Source of the DNA: Platanthera guangdongensis
Lineage: Eukaryota; Streptophyta; Magnoliopsida; Asparagales; Orchidaceae
Length of the DNA stretch: 64,000 nt
Assembly (NCBI GenBank): GCA_039583875.1
Contig: CM077163.1
Span: 108,881,213-108,945,212 of the forward strand
Reading direction: 5' to 3'
Position numbers and translations under genes: made by a program. Below, in pieces: positions 54,313-64,000 of this stretch (the first letter of the stretch is position 1; each line of letters starts with the position of its first letter). The notes beneath the pieces are model-generated. The model was given only the letters and a program-made list of their open reading frames with translations, was not told where the DNA came from and did no database searches.

Positions 54313-57300
54313 TGTCACAGCCCGCATTTTCTCAACATGTAAGTTATATCAGAGTAACAGAAAATACACGTCGTGATGCCAAATCATGCAGGGGATAACT
54401 GTAAGAGCTCAATAAAAACCCCAACCTCTACAGGTTTTATGAAATCCATAAGTTATTAAGCAAAAAATAATTTAAATTGGATGGTCATATCCCTCGGTGC
54501 AGTGGATCAACTAGTCCACGAGTAAAAGTATAGTTATGCGCTACAGAAAAATACTTTTGGTTATGTTGATTAACATCCTACATGAGTATAAACATCCCCA
54601 AAGGACAACTCTTGATATGCAAGACTCTAGATTTATTATAAGTATGGAAATAATTTTTACGTTAGCTAGAAAATAATATTTTAATTTTAAAAATATGAGA
54701 TGTATGAAGTACAAGTAGTATTGCTTTTATAAGTGAAAATACATAACATGCAACCTAACATAAAACATTCTCATAGAGCAAGTAAAGACAACCACGAAAG
54801 GAAAAACTAGCAGCTTAGCAAAATATTCAGCAATTCCAAAGAAAATCTCCAGTGGGCGTCAACAAACTGACACAAACCCACTAGCCAGTATGTGTGTCTG
54901 TACTAACAAGAAAACAACCAAGAACTACCCCTCAAGGTAGAGAAAACCTCCGCAACAATGCAGTCCACAAGCAAACTCCAAACCTAGCTGCTCAACCGGC
55001 TACTACTCAGAACCTGAGACATCCAAAGAAAGAACACCTCAGCAAGAAAAATACAAGTGGCAAACAAAACTGTCAGTAAAGAAGGAAGTAGATAGATTAC
55101 TAATCTAAACCCTGAATAGCTGTCAAAAACACAGCAAACTAACTAGAGATTTAGAAAAAAGAGTTAACTTATAAAGTTAAAAGATAATGAAATTTGCACC
55201 AAGTGCGAATGGAGTTATACTCCAAAAACAATATGCGAGAAAAGGCAGAAACAGCTTAAGAATAATTCATAGGAAACAAAAATAGGGCAAAGGCTCAATA
55301 AACACGTGAATCATTAACAACATAACGCAACCGGATCAGAGGCGGGACCAAACCAGTCAAACCCGAACTAACAGACCCCAAACGTCTCAAAAATGGGACT
55401 GCAGTGGTGGTCATCTGATCTAACACAACCCAACAGCCCAAAAACAAGACCCAAATATGCCCGGGTGTAATGATTCACGAAACTAAGCCAACCAAACCAA
55501 ACCCCATATCCCAAATACCCATAAACCCAAACTCAACAAATTCAGCAGAAAACCGACGAGTCTAGCTTGGCAAGACTAAGCCTTAGTGATACACGTCAAA
55601 TCAGTGAAAGGTCACAAAGCTAAGGAAAAAGCATCGAGTACACTCGATGCCGTGTCGAGTGCAGTCAACGCACTCGATGCAACAACTCAGCACACTCAAC
55701 GTTTAAACACAGCAGCAAGAACAGATGATGACGTTGAGTGACTTCAGCTCACTCAATGCTTAAACTTTTAGCTGCCAAAAATAGATGATGGCGTTGAGTG
55801 AGTTCAGCTGACTCAATGTTGTCGATGCTTTAACACTTAGATTTGCAGAGACAAAGCGGCGGCGTTGAGTGAGTTCAGCTCACTCGGCGCAGTCGATGCT
55901 TTTTACTTAACTTGCCGAATAAAGTGACGACTTTGAGTGAGTTAAGCTCACTCAACGCTGTCAATGCTTTTACACAGACTCCCAGATTTCCTGATGGCGT
56001 CGAGTGTATAAAATACACTCAATTCTGCGTTGAGTGTATGCAGCACACTCAACGCCTTCTGACTTAGCATCAAATTCTGATGGCATTGAGTATAAGCAGC
56101 ACACTCAATGTCGTGTTGAGTGCACTCAACACTTTTATACTTAGCGTCACAGACCTCACAGCACGGTGTTGAGTGTATTCATCACACTCAATGTCGCATT
56201 GAGTGCACTCAACGCTTTTGGACTTAGGCTTGAAACTGGATTCAGTGATATGGCTACACTCTACACCTAAGGGCTATACTCAACGCCTAGGGCTATACTC
56301 AATGAATCTTGCTCCATTCGATGAATTGGCTCAGCTCGACGAACTCCATTCGACGATTTGCGATTTATTCGTCGAACTCCATTTGACGATTTTCTTATAT
56401 TTGTCGAACTCCATTCGACGAATTAGCTTCAATTCAATGAACGTTGACCACTCCAAACCGACAACTACTCCAAGAAATTAATACATTGAATGATATGATT
56501 GTTGAACTTGGCCGGAAAAATAATACCATAAAGCTGATCGGCAAAGATCAGATCTAACTCTATTCCCAAAAACTACTACCAAAGGAAGAACAGTATGGAA
56601 TATATACAGGGAAAAGACAATCTTGGCAAGGGGAAGAAGTCACCACTTGCCTCAAATTGCCGAAACCAGCCACATAAATGCTCCTCCTCAAGGATCTAGC
56701 CGCAACAACACCTAAGCAATACTTCCTGAAACTTTTCAGGATGAAAAAGTGTCACTACTGCATACCTAGACCTCTAAAAATCCAAGAAATTGAAAAATCT
56801 TAATGTAGAAATATAGATCTATGCGTGATCTACCCGGATCCACTCTCCAAGGAAGAAATCGAGCACCAAATCTCGAGAAATCGGCGGCCAAAAGCTTAGG
56901 AAAGTCCGCAGCTCTCGTTCTTCTGCAACAAGCCGACGATTTCACGAGGGAGACAAATGAATAGTATTTGAAGTGATGGGTTCTATTTATACTGCTTTTA
57001 TCCGATTATTTTATTATAGGATAACATAAATAATTAAATAAAACGTCAAAATGACCTGAAAACCAAACTTATCCGAAATTTTACGAAAATCGCACCATAG
57101 CTAAATACCGATGCTACGAACCCAACGGCGCAGTCAAAATTAAGATTTGAAGAACCAAACTCGGGAAAACACCTCCCGAAGCCAAAACACAAGCATTCTC
57201 AAAGAAGCTCCACCGAGTCACCAAAACAGACCCGGCTCGCTAGGAAATCTTACAAACATGCTAAACCCAGCCACACACACAGAAAACCTAAGAGCTAAAA

Positions 57301-57410
57301 CCACGCTCTAACAACAGCAAAATCATAAAATGCCTCAACGTAATGCCTTGACATCATAAACATACTAGATAATGAATTAAACCAAATATCGAAAAATCGG
57401 GGGTGTTACA
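54313..57410 (-). repeat. G3 5' LTR
   Basis: 3,098 bp; plus-strand ends TGTCACAGCCC and GGGGGTGTTACA. Minus-strand TATA box TATAAATA at 56991-56984, palindrome array 56445-55631. Similar to 21196-23647 from 54880 onward. The 5 bp outside (57411-57415, accat) would be the target duplicate in G2 integrase; the partner was lost with the truncated 3' LTR. Confidence 0.88.
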
Positions 57411-57665
57411 ACCATTTTGTGATCCCCGGGTGCACTGAATATTTGTTGAAGTGAGCCTCGATAATGATATCCTCCCGAATTCGGCCTCTTGCTGGTATGT
57501 AAACTCGGCCTCTAAAGCACAGTAACCCATCTCTCAGAGAGTAATCCCCTATCGTGCCTTCCTTTATGGCCCTGTAAAATTGGCTCCATCCTCAAATCCA
57601 GCCTCTGCCCGTCCCTGATGATATCCCGGATGTCTTCGGTAGTGCTCATTGATACCAGGTACTCC
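57411..57665 (-). pseudogene. pol: G2 integrase zinc-finger region, cut by G3
   Basis: The minus strand reads DIRDIIRDGQRLDLRMEPIL, then with frame changes RPSLHTSKRPN and, in another frame, IEAHFNKYSVHPGITKMV. The last block is the HHCC start of a gypsy integrase, where G3 is inserted. The rest of the integrase is not found in the window. Confidence 0.65.
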
Positions 57666-58400
57666 TCATAAAGCTCCGGATCATCCTCGGATACGAGAGA
57701 TATCTACATATCTTCCAACATTTGTACCAGCTCCATAGCCATCAACTGAGGCCCTGCTCCTGATGAAATGGCTCTCCGGCTCAGAGCATCTATTACCATG
57801 TTTGGCTTCCCGGGATGATAGTGCATGGTGTACTGATAGTCTGAAAAAAAACTCTATCCAACATCTATATGGGATGTTCAGCTCTTTCTGTGTGTCCACG
57901 TACTTCAAATTCTTATACTGCGAGAAGATATCACAGTGGACACTATAGAGATAGTGCCACAAGATTTTCAGAGCGAAGATAACCGCCCCCATCTCAGGGT
58001 CATATACAGGGTATTTTTGCACATGTTTCTTCAACTAGCAGGAGGTGTAATCTATCACGTGCCCATTCTACATCAGAATAGCACCCATCCCCTGATACGA
58101 TGCATCTGTATGAACCTGAAATCCTTCCTTTTGAGATAGAAGTGTAAGGAGAGAAGCCGAGGTAAGCCGACCCTTCATCTCCTGGAAGGCAGCCTCTCAC
58201 TACGGTGTCCAAAAAAAAGGCATCTCCGTCTTCGTCAGAGAAGTGAGCGGGAGAGCTATCCGGGAGAATCCTTCTACGAACTTTCGATAGTAGCTGGCAA
58301 GTCCTAGAAAACTCCTCACATCGGTGGTTGTCTTCAGTGGTGGCCAATCCAGTATTGTCTGAACATTTGCCGGATCAACTGTCAGTTCTGCTACACTTAT
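57666..58400 (-). pseudogene. pol: G2 RNase H and RT-connection region
   Basis: Pieces include VQKYPVYDPEMGAVIFALKI, LYSVHCDIFSQYKNLKYV and QKELNIPYRCWIEF (RNaseH, with stops and altered residues). Upstream pieces include an FVEGFSRIA-type thumb segment near 58270. Several frame changes; not functional. Confidence 0.65.
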
Positions 58401-58960
58401 AATGTGGCCCTAGAAAGCCACCTCCTTCAGCCAACACTGGCACTTGCTAAACTTGGCATACAGACTGTGCTCTCGGAGCCTCTCTAGAGTCAGTGGCAGA
58501 TGACGTGCATGCTCCTCCTCTGTCCTCGAATAAATGAGGATATCGTAAATAAATATTATGATAAAGACGTCCAAATAGGCCTCGAATACCCAATTCATCA
58601 AACTCATGAACGTGAATGGTGAATTTGTGAGTCGAAAGGCATCACGGTGAACTCATACAATCTGTATCTACTACTGAATAAGGTCTTCAGGATTCCTCCT
58701 CCTGAATACGCAAATGGTAGTATCTTGACCTCAGGTCCAGCTTCGAAAACCATTGAGCTCCCTCCAACTGGTCAAACAGCTCGTCAATCCTCGGCAGAGT
58801 ATACGTGTTCCGGACCGTCAGCTTGTTCAGTGCCTTGTATTCTATGAACAGTTGAAGTGTCCCATCCTTCTTCTTCATGAACAGCACCAGAGCTCCCCGG
58901 GGCAAAGAGCTTGGCCGGACAAATTTGGCTTCCACTAGCTCCTACAGGTGACTTCGAAAC
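58401..58960 (-). pseudogene. pol: G2 reverse transcriptase with altered active site
   Basis: Pieces 58935-58687 ([59 protein letters not shown]) and 58607-58410 ([36 protein letters not shown]). The catalytic box reads FIYD where gypsy RTs have F/YxDD, so the first aspartate is lost. A frame change lies between the pieces near 58640. Confidence 0.75.
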
Positions 58961-59832
58961 TCTAACAAATCCTTCAGGGCCATACGATAAGGAGATCAGG
59001 ATACCGGCTTAGCCCCCGACACGAGCTGTATCTTGAAATATTTCTCTCGATACGACGACAACCCTGACAACTTCTCCGGAAATACATCGGCAAAGTCCCG
59101 CACCACCGGGGTACAAGTAATGGAATCCTTAGCCTCGACCATCTCGAATAGCACCTGATAGACCTCGTCTCCCTGCAGATGGTACTTAACGACCTAAATA
59201 GAAGAGAGAAGAAGGCGAGAAGCTGGGACAATACCTTAGAAGGTCGGGTGAATGTTGTCATATCTCAGCACGACCCTTCTTGTTGGGCAATCAATCTGCA
59301 CATGGTTCCAGGTAAACCATGTCATGCCTAGGATGAGATCAAAATCTGGAATCCTCAAGAATATTTACGGGGCATCGAAGGTTACACCTTTAATGGTTAC
59401 TCCCAGAACGCACTTAGACGTAGACTGGATCTCCATCCCACGATACGATGGAGGAGAAAGGCCCCGAAAGATGCTCAGCCAGTTATCTCCGGGATTTGGC
59501 TGAGGAGTCGGAGCCTGCTGATTGCTGAAGGCCTCCAGATTAGCCATCAGTGTCTGCCCCATCTCTATTTGCTGGAATGGAGTCAGAGCCGACGGGGGTG
59601 GAACTATGTTCTGTGCCTGAGGCGTACCCTATTGATGGGTAAGGTTCGTCACAGGCTATAAAGAAAAATTCCAATTGTTAGTTAATGTACAAGTAGAAAT
59701 AATGAAAAAGTGGACTTGTTTGTGATTCCCCTTATGGGCACACCATTGCTTCTGCTGCTACATTGTCCTCAAACTAAGCTCGCGCGGGGTGGCCTAGGGT
59801 TTTGTGGATTTCTTCTCTTCGGATCAAGGTTT
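58961..59832 (-). pseudogene. G2 protease and Gag remnants
   Basis: 59261-58974 corresponds to the protease-RT linker in broken frames. Around 59340-59290 is a protease remnant (FDLILGMTWFTW-like). At 59562-59365 is a Gag N-terminal piece (LEAFSNQQAPTPQPNPGDNW, then FRGLSPPSYRGMEI). Most of Gag between these is missing. About 59660-59832 is leader sequence without recognised features. Confidence 0.5.
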
Positions 59833-59844
59833 GATCTAATACCA
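59833..59844 (-). other. Primer-binding site of G2
   Basis: The minus strand reads TGGTATTAGATC three bases after the LTR end (GGGTCTTACA). This shows that 59848 onward is the 5' LTR of a minus-strand element. Confidence 0.8.
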
Positions 59845-59847
59845 GTC

Positions 59848-61739
59848 TGTAAGACCCCTTTTTTTGCTATGCTACCAGATCTTACGTCTAGAACTATCGT
59901 TTTGTTGTGACACCGACACTCGGGAGGGTCGCCACTACAAAATGTTAATTCTGTCAGCATTGATGATCATCAAGAAGTACAAGTACAAACAAGTCAAGTC
60001 CACAAAATAACCATATATATATAAGAATAAATCACAGCAAATTCCACAGAGATAAGGTACTGAAATAGAATAACAAAGTAGAAGTACTGAAGTAAAAATA
60101 TAAACGGGCTCATGCCCGGTGCATCATGTCCTCACTACAACACTCTCGCGGAAGCTAAGTAACACTAACACTCATGGAGCCAGAAGCTGGTGCTCCCGTA
60201 CTAGACTGGCCCACCTCCAAGTGTATCGCACTCTGCTGGTGCTACATCTCCTATTATTGCTCCCTGTCTCCAATCTGGAGCCCCTGAAATGTTTGGTCCA
60301 CTGACCGTTAGTAAAAAGACTAAGCATGATTTCCCCTACCCCTCCCCCAGTGGCTCCTAGGCACTGTACGGGAGGACTGATAGGAAAGCTATGATGGTGG
60401 ACAGTAGGCAAAAGCAGGTGATGGTTGTCCTAAGCTAGCAGATTATATATTATAAAATTTACAAGAGTCTAACTAGCAGTTCTATATCAAGTAGAGCAAA
60501 AAAGGCGGAAAAATGTAAGGTGCACCATAAAGAAAATAAACGGTAAAGAAATAACTTTAACTTATAAGAATTCTCATACAAACTTATAAGTTAAGGGTCT
60601 TTTGCAAGACCCCCATCATATAAGTTATCACATACTATATTATATGATGGGGTGTCAGGTTTTATGCAGGTATGTGTGTTGTGATATGTTATGACATGAT
60701 TCATGCAAGTGCAACACACACACATGACTCTATGCGCACAGACCTTTAGTTCCCCGATTTGGAAGCTAGCTTCAATCCTAGGAGCCCTCGTAGTGGCCAA
60801 CGGAGACAGTGGGTTTGGCCACCCCACTCCCAGGTGAGTATTCACACTATAAGGCCTAGACCTTACGTATGCCCATGAAGGACACACCAGAGTCACCATA
60901 TACTATGCTGACCAACCTCCTGTATTTTTCATGGCTAAGTTTAAACCACACCCTCCGAGTCATCATATCGATGTTGGTGTGAACGACCATCAAAAACCGA
61001 AGACCCACCACTTTATTCACATGCATCCATGAATTTTTGAGCAATTGGATCCCTGGACTAACATGTCTGTTGCAACTATCTTCTGATCCTACGGGTCGCC
61101 GGGCTAACTTGCCCACTTCTACAACCACCGAGCCTACCGCTCGGATAACCCAACCAATCTAACCTCCCGAGTCATTGGGGTGAATGAAAGTGAAGCCCTA
61201 GTATTTCTAATTGCTCTTTAACATTTTAATATTACGGTTTAAGGTTAACCTTGGACTGCCTAGGGCATTCCCTGTGAAGGGCTCTTGAGGGAACTAGGAA
61301 CTACGATGGGCTGAAGCCCAAAGCTCCCTTTAGCAAGGTACTTATTATTATTGGTAACTACCCATGTCCAAACACTATTGGCATTATACTTGAACTTACC
61401 CTAAGTGTATTTAGACTCTTTCTCTAGGGAAAGACGATCCTCCGTCAATCCCGAGTACAGCCTTACCTCTAGTCAACCAGGGTCTCACTACCTGCCTCCC
61501 ATTGGTGACTTTATTCATTCTCAAACAGACCAGGTAAACCAACTATCTCACAATCTCATACAAAGGCATACATGTTACCTTACTTCTACAGTTTTATTAT
61601 GTGCAGACCTGATGAGCTACATGGTGAGAATGAAATGTTATACTCCAAATAATCATCCAAATGGCCAGAGATTATTATTGGGGGTCTATCATGATACTTT
61701 ATGAATAAATCCAGAAGATTATAATTTTCTTATAGAAAA
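59848..61739 (-). repeat. G2 5' LTR, interrupted by C5
   Basis: Plus-strand start TGTAAGACCCC. Matches 18890-20770 of the G2 3' LTR; similarity ends near 61728 at C5. The outer part of the LTR should resume beyond C5, outside the window. Twin stem-loops at 60557-60651. Confidence 0.85.
60557..60651 (-). repeat. Twin stem-loops in the G2 5' LTR
   Basis: Arms TTAACTTATAAG (60557-60568) and CTTATAAGTTAA (60583-60594), minus-strand loop TTTGTATGAGAATT. Arms CCCATCATATAA (60612-60623) and TTATATGATGGG (60640-60651). Relative to the 3' LTR copy (CCCATCGTATAA / TTATACGATGGG) both arms changed together, so the stem is kept. Confidence 0.85.
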
Positions 61740-63430
61740 TGTTTAAGTTGTCTACCTAAATCACCTAGAGGGGGGTGAATAGGTGAGTTCTACGTCTTTT
61801 TGCGGAATAAAAATTTAGTGAGCGGTGCATATAAAAATAACCAAGCATTCACAGACGACACCAAGAGTTATAGTGGTTCCCTAACCTTGGGTACATCCAC
61901 TTTCCACCTCACTGATCTAGCAACGCACTAGACTCGGCTACTCCACTAATCTCGGATTGAAAACAATCCTACCACTCTGAACAAAGTTCCTAAAACACGA
62001 TCCCAAAAATAGGATCTACACTCGGAAGAGAAAACTTCCTACAAATAACTTGGAGAAGAAGGCTCCTACACTCGGAGAAGAATCTCCTACAAGAATAAAA
62101 TGAATATAAAGAAATACAAACAGTAATTTCTTAGATCTGAAAACTTCAGCCTTTCTTCTTCTTTGAACTTTGAGGCTCTATCAGAATAAATTAGAAGAAG
62201 ACTCGGCTAGATCTCTGGATTTGAAAATTTAGGACTCAGCAAGATCAAGGAGAGAATCTGTCGATTGAAGAATATCTTGATCTTTGAATCACTTGCTCTG
62301 AATCTCTAGATCGAAAGCATATCGACAAGAATGGCGATGAACAGCGGCGGCGGCTCTCGATTTAGAAAGTGAATTTTCGATTCAGAATGCTTAGAATTTC
62401 TTCTTACGGCATCTTCTAGGGTTAGTCGATTATGATAAGACCTTTTATAGGACTTGACTAATGTTCATAATCATAATAAATGATAGCCACGTGGACCAAT
62501 CACGTGGTAATTACATTTGAAAATCCGTCTGGATGGACTTAAGAAAATTTTCAGAAACAGTACAGCAGTTCTCGAGAAGAATGATTGTACTCGAGAAAAA
62601 TAAATTCTGTTCTCAAGAACAATAATGAATGTCTCGAGAAAAATAACTTTTCTTCTCGAGAACAATAATGAAGGTCTCGAGAAAAATACTTGGAAAAAAA
62701 TGTGGAGGTAGAAATCAGCAATCTCGAGAATAAAAGAAGTACTCGAGAAAAATGAATTTTAGTTCTCGAGAAGGAACAATCTGGTACTCGAGAACAAAGA
62801 AGCATCTCGAGAACAGATGTTTGGCTCTCGAGAAAAATAGTCTAGCTCTCGAGAAAAATCTTCTGCATCTCGAGAATTAAGCATTGTCTTCTCGAGAATA
62901 AACATAGTCTTCTCGAGAAAAAGACTTAAAAAAATTCTGTCAGGAGAAGAAGTGTCATGAAGTACTGGAGTACAGAAGGCCTTCTCGAGAACAGTATTTG
63001 GCTTTCTTGAGAACTGCTTCTGCAACTTGAAATCATTACATGTCTCACTCGAGAAAAAGCTTTAGTTCTTCTCAAGTACAAAACATAGTACTCGAGAAAA
63101 AACACTTAGAGAATTTTTCTGAAAATCTGAAAAACATGATTTCTTCATTATAATTAGCATCCAACTTTTCTCTCATGACCTTAGTGCTTGAAAAGGAAGT
63201 GTGTCCCAATAGAGAGGCTACACATGAGTCAACACCATGGATCACACAATGAGGGATTACATTGTATGGTCCTGTGTTTGGTGACTCATTATAGACTAAC
63301 ATTGGTCTTCACTTGGCAATTATATCTTGTAAATACTCAACTAAAAAGAGCATCAAATACAAACTCAATTCATCTTAGCTCAAGGGTGACTTCATACAAA
63401 CCTGGGTTATTATGGATGCAATACCCAACA
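61740..63430 (-). repeat. C5 copia 3' LTR
   Basis: Plus-strand left edge about 61740 (TGTTTAAGTTG; uncertain by several bases) and right edge ATACCCAACA at 63430, followed by an inverted polypurine tract, so it is the 3' LTR of a minus-strand element extending right. Contains a short G tract at 61770-61775, a minus-strand TATA box TATAAAAGG (62449-62441) and a CTCGAG array (62570-63103). The minus-strand start TGTTGGGTATTG is shared with C3 and C4, but the rest differs, so it is another family. Confidence 0.82.
62570..63103. repeat. TTCTCGAGAA palindrome array (C5 LTR)
   Basis: About 20 copies of CTCGAGAA, often as TTCTCGAGAA, spaced near 20 bp, with variants CTCAAGAA. The array lies about 120 bp upstream of the TATA box in transcription direction. 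Open frames here (many Ser-Arg pairs) result from the repeats. Confidence 0.88.
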
Positions 63431-63444
63431 ATCTCCCCTTATTT
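63431..63444 (-). other. C5 polypurine tract
   Basis: The minus strand reads AAATAAGGGGAGAT immediately before the LTR start, one base different from the E1, C3 and C4 tracts. The ~245 bp between this and the ORF3 stop are AT-rich without other features. Confidence 0.8.
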
Positions 63445-63691
63445 GTAGAAGTCAGAACTCTCTACACTAAGGTGAATTACATCAAGATAAATAGTTAAAG
63501 AAACTCATAGCCATAATAAATAGAATACGAGCTATAATGGAGAAAAATCAGATCAACAAAACTAAAGGTTCATATTAATAGAAATTTGTCCAATCGAAAG
63601 TTCAATTCCACAATTTCAAAATTGAGAACTATCAGAACATCTTCAATTTCTATTGATCTTGTTGTTGTTATTGTCTTTATAGCTTTTCCTG

Positions 63692-64000
63692 TTATCTCTT
63701 TTGGTAGCTGTATGGTTTAGGAAAATACTTTGGAGGTCTGAGAGGAGCCTTGGGATTGTTCCTCCCATATTCTCTTTCATATATCTTCCTTTTGGTAAGA
63801 GACTTTTCATATAACTCCCATTCATGAGAGCTATAACGTAAGTTCCTATCTTCATTGAAATCAACTACCAGCTTGAGAGTATCAAGAATAATAGATTCGG
63901 AGGTTGGGCTCCAAACTTCAGAGAATTCTTGATGTCTTTCCCTTTCAGCATTAAGATGAGGAGTTGATATACTGCCTGAGGCTCCATCCCCATATTTCCT
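63692..64000 (-). CDS. C5 ORF3, C-terminal end (runs off the window)
   Basis: In the minus frame ending with the TAA at 63694-63692 there is no stop up to the window edge (about 102 codons). It has RKYGDGASGS, then HLNAERERHQEF, WSPTSESIILDTLKLV, HEWELYEKSLTKRKIYER and PPKYFPKPYSYQKR-stop. WSP-x-S-x-x-IIL and PP(K/R)Y(F/Y)PKP-x-x-Y are also in C3 ORF3; E1 has WSPTSRNIIL and PSKYFTKPFHY. This is the third family with ORF3 and the best-preserved C-terminus. An open frame at 63643-63864 in another phase is a shadow. Confidence 0.8.
   Translation of the reverse strand, partial: RKYGDGASGSISTPHLNAERERHQEFSEVWSPTSESIILDTLKLVVDFNEDRNLRYSSHEWELYEKSLTKRKIYEREYGRNNPKAPLRPPKYFPKPYSYQKR

Noticed and set aside
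62551..63025. Arg-Ser-rich frames resembling a splicing-factor RS domain
   Set aside because: They result from CTCGAG repeats in the C5 LTR (CTC-GAG reads as Ser-Arg when shifted).

Overview
The window is plant nuclear DNA, almost certainly from a flowering plant. It consists entirely of LTR retrotransposons inserted into one another. The evidence is copia-type (PR-INT-RT-RNaseH) and Ty3/gypsy-type (PR-RT-RNaseH-INT) coding remnants, LTRs of 1.6 to 3.6 kb with TG...CA ends, primer-binding sites complementary to plant initiator-methionine tRNA, polypurine tracts and 5-bp target duplications. I found no host protein gene, tRNA, rRNA or prokaryotic feature.

Layout, left to right. 1-890: minus-strand copia LTR (E0), same family as E1. 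891-4524 plus 16098-16190: remnant of a minus-strand copia element (E2) with a gag pseudogene and its 5' LTR. 4525-16097: complete plus-strand Sirevirus-like copia element (E1, 11.6 kb, target duplication CTATG) inside the E2 LTR, with gag, pol and a third reading frame (ORF3). 16191-16397: fragment of a long-LTR gypsy element (G0). 16398-18889: decayed Tat-like gypsy gag/pol (G1, minus). 18890-21195 and 57411-61739: gypsy element G2 (minus). 21196-57410: gypsy element G3 (minus) inside G2. Inside G3 lie G4 (23969-41386, plus, paired 3,555-bp LTRs, most of pol missing) and C4 (41939-50021, minus copia, target duplication TCAGT, long intact pol). Inside G4 gag lies C3 (28492-37069, plus copia, target duplication TGGAG, no pol, long ORF3). 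61740-64000: 3' end of another minus copia element (C5) inside the G2 LTR; its ORF3 runs off the window.

C3 and C4 share an LTR family and are complementary: C4 has PR-INT-RT-RNaseH but no ORF3, while C3 has gag and ORF3 but no pol. ORF3 occurs in three LTR families (E1, C3, C5). It has a conserved N-terminal region (compared in E1 and C3) and a conserved C-terminal signature, and looks unlike an envelope protein.

The non-coding parts carry the most unusual signals. Nearly every LTR family has its own array of short CG-containing palindromes (TGTCGACA, TTCTCGAGAA, GGCGAGAATCAC/GTGATTCTCGCC, GACACGGGCGTGTC and others), mostly just upstream of a TATA box. In E1 the array-plus-TATA arrangement is repeated internally, directly in front of ORF3. 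Two gypsy families also share a pair of stem-loops with different stems but near-identical loops, including compensatory base changes.
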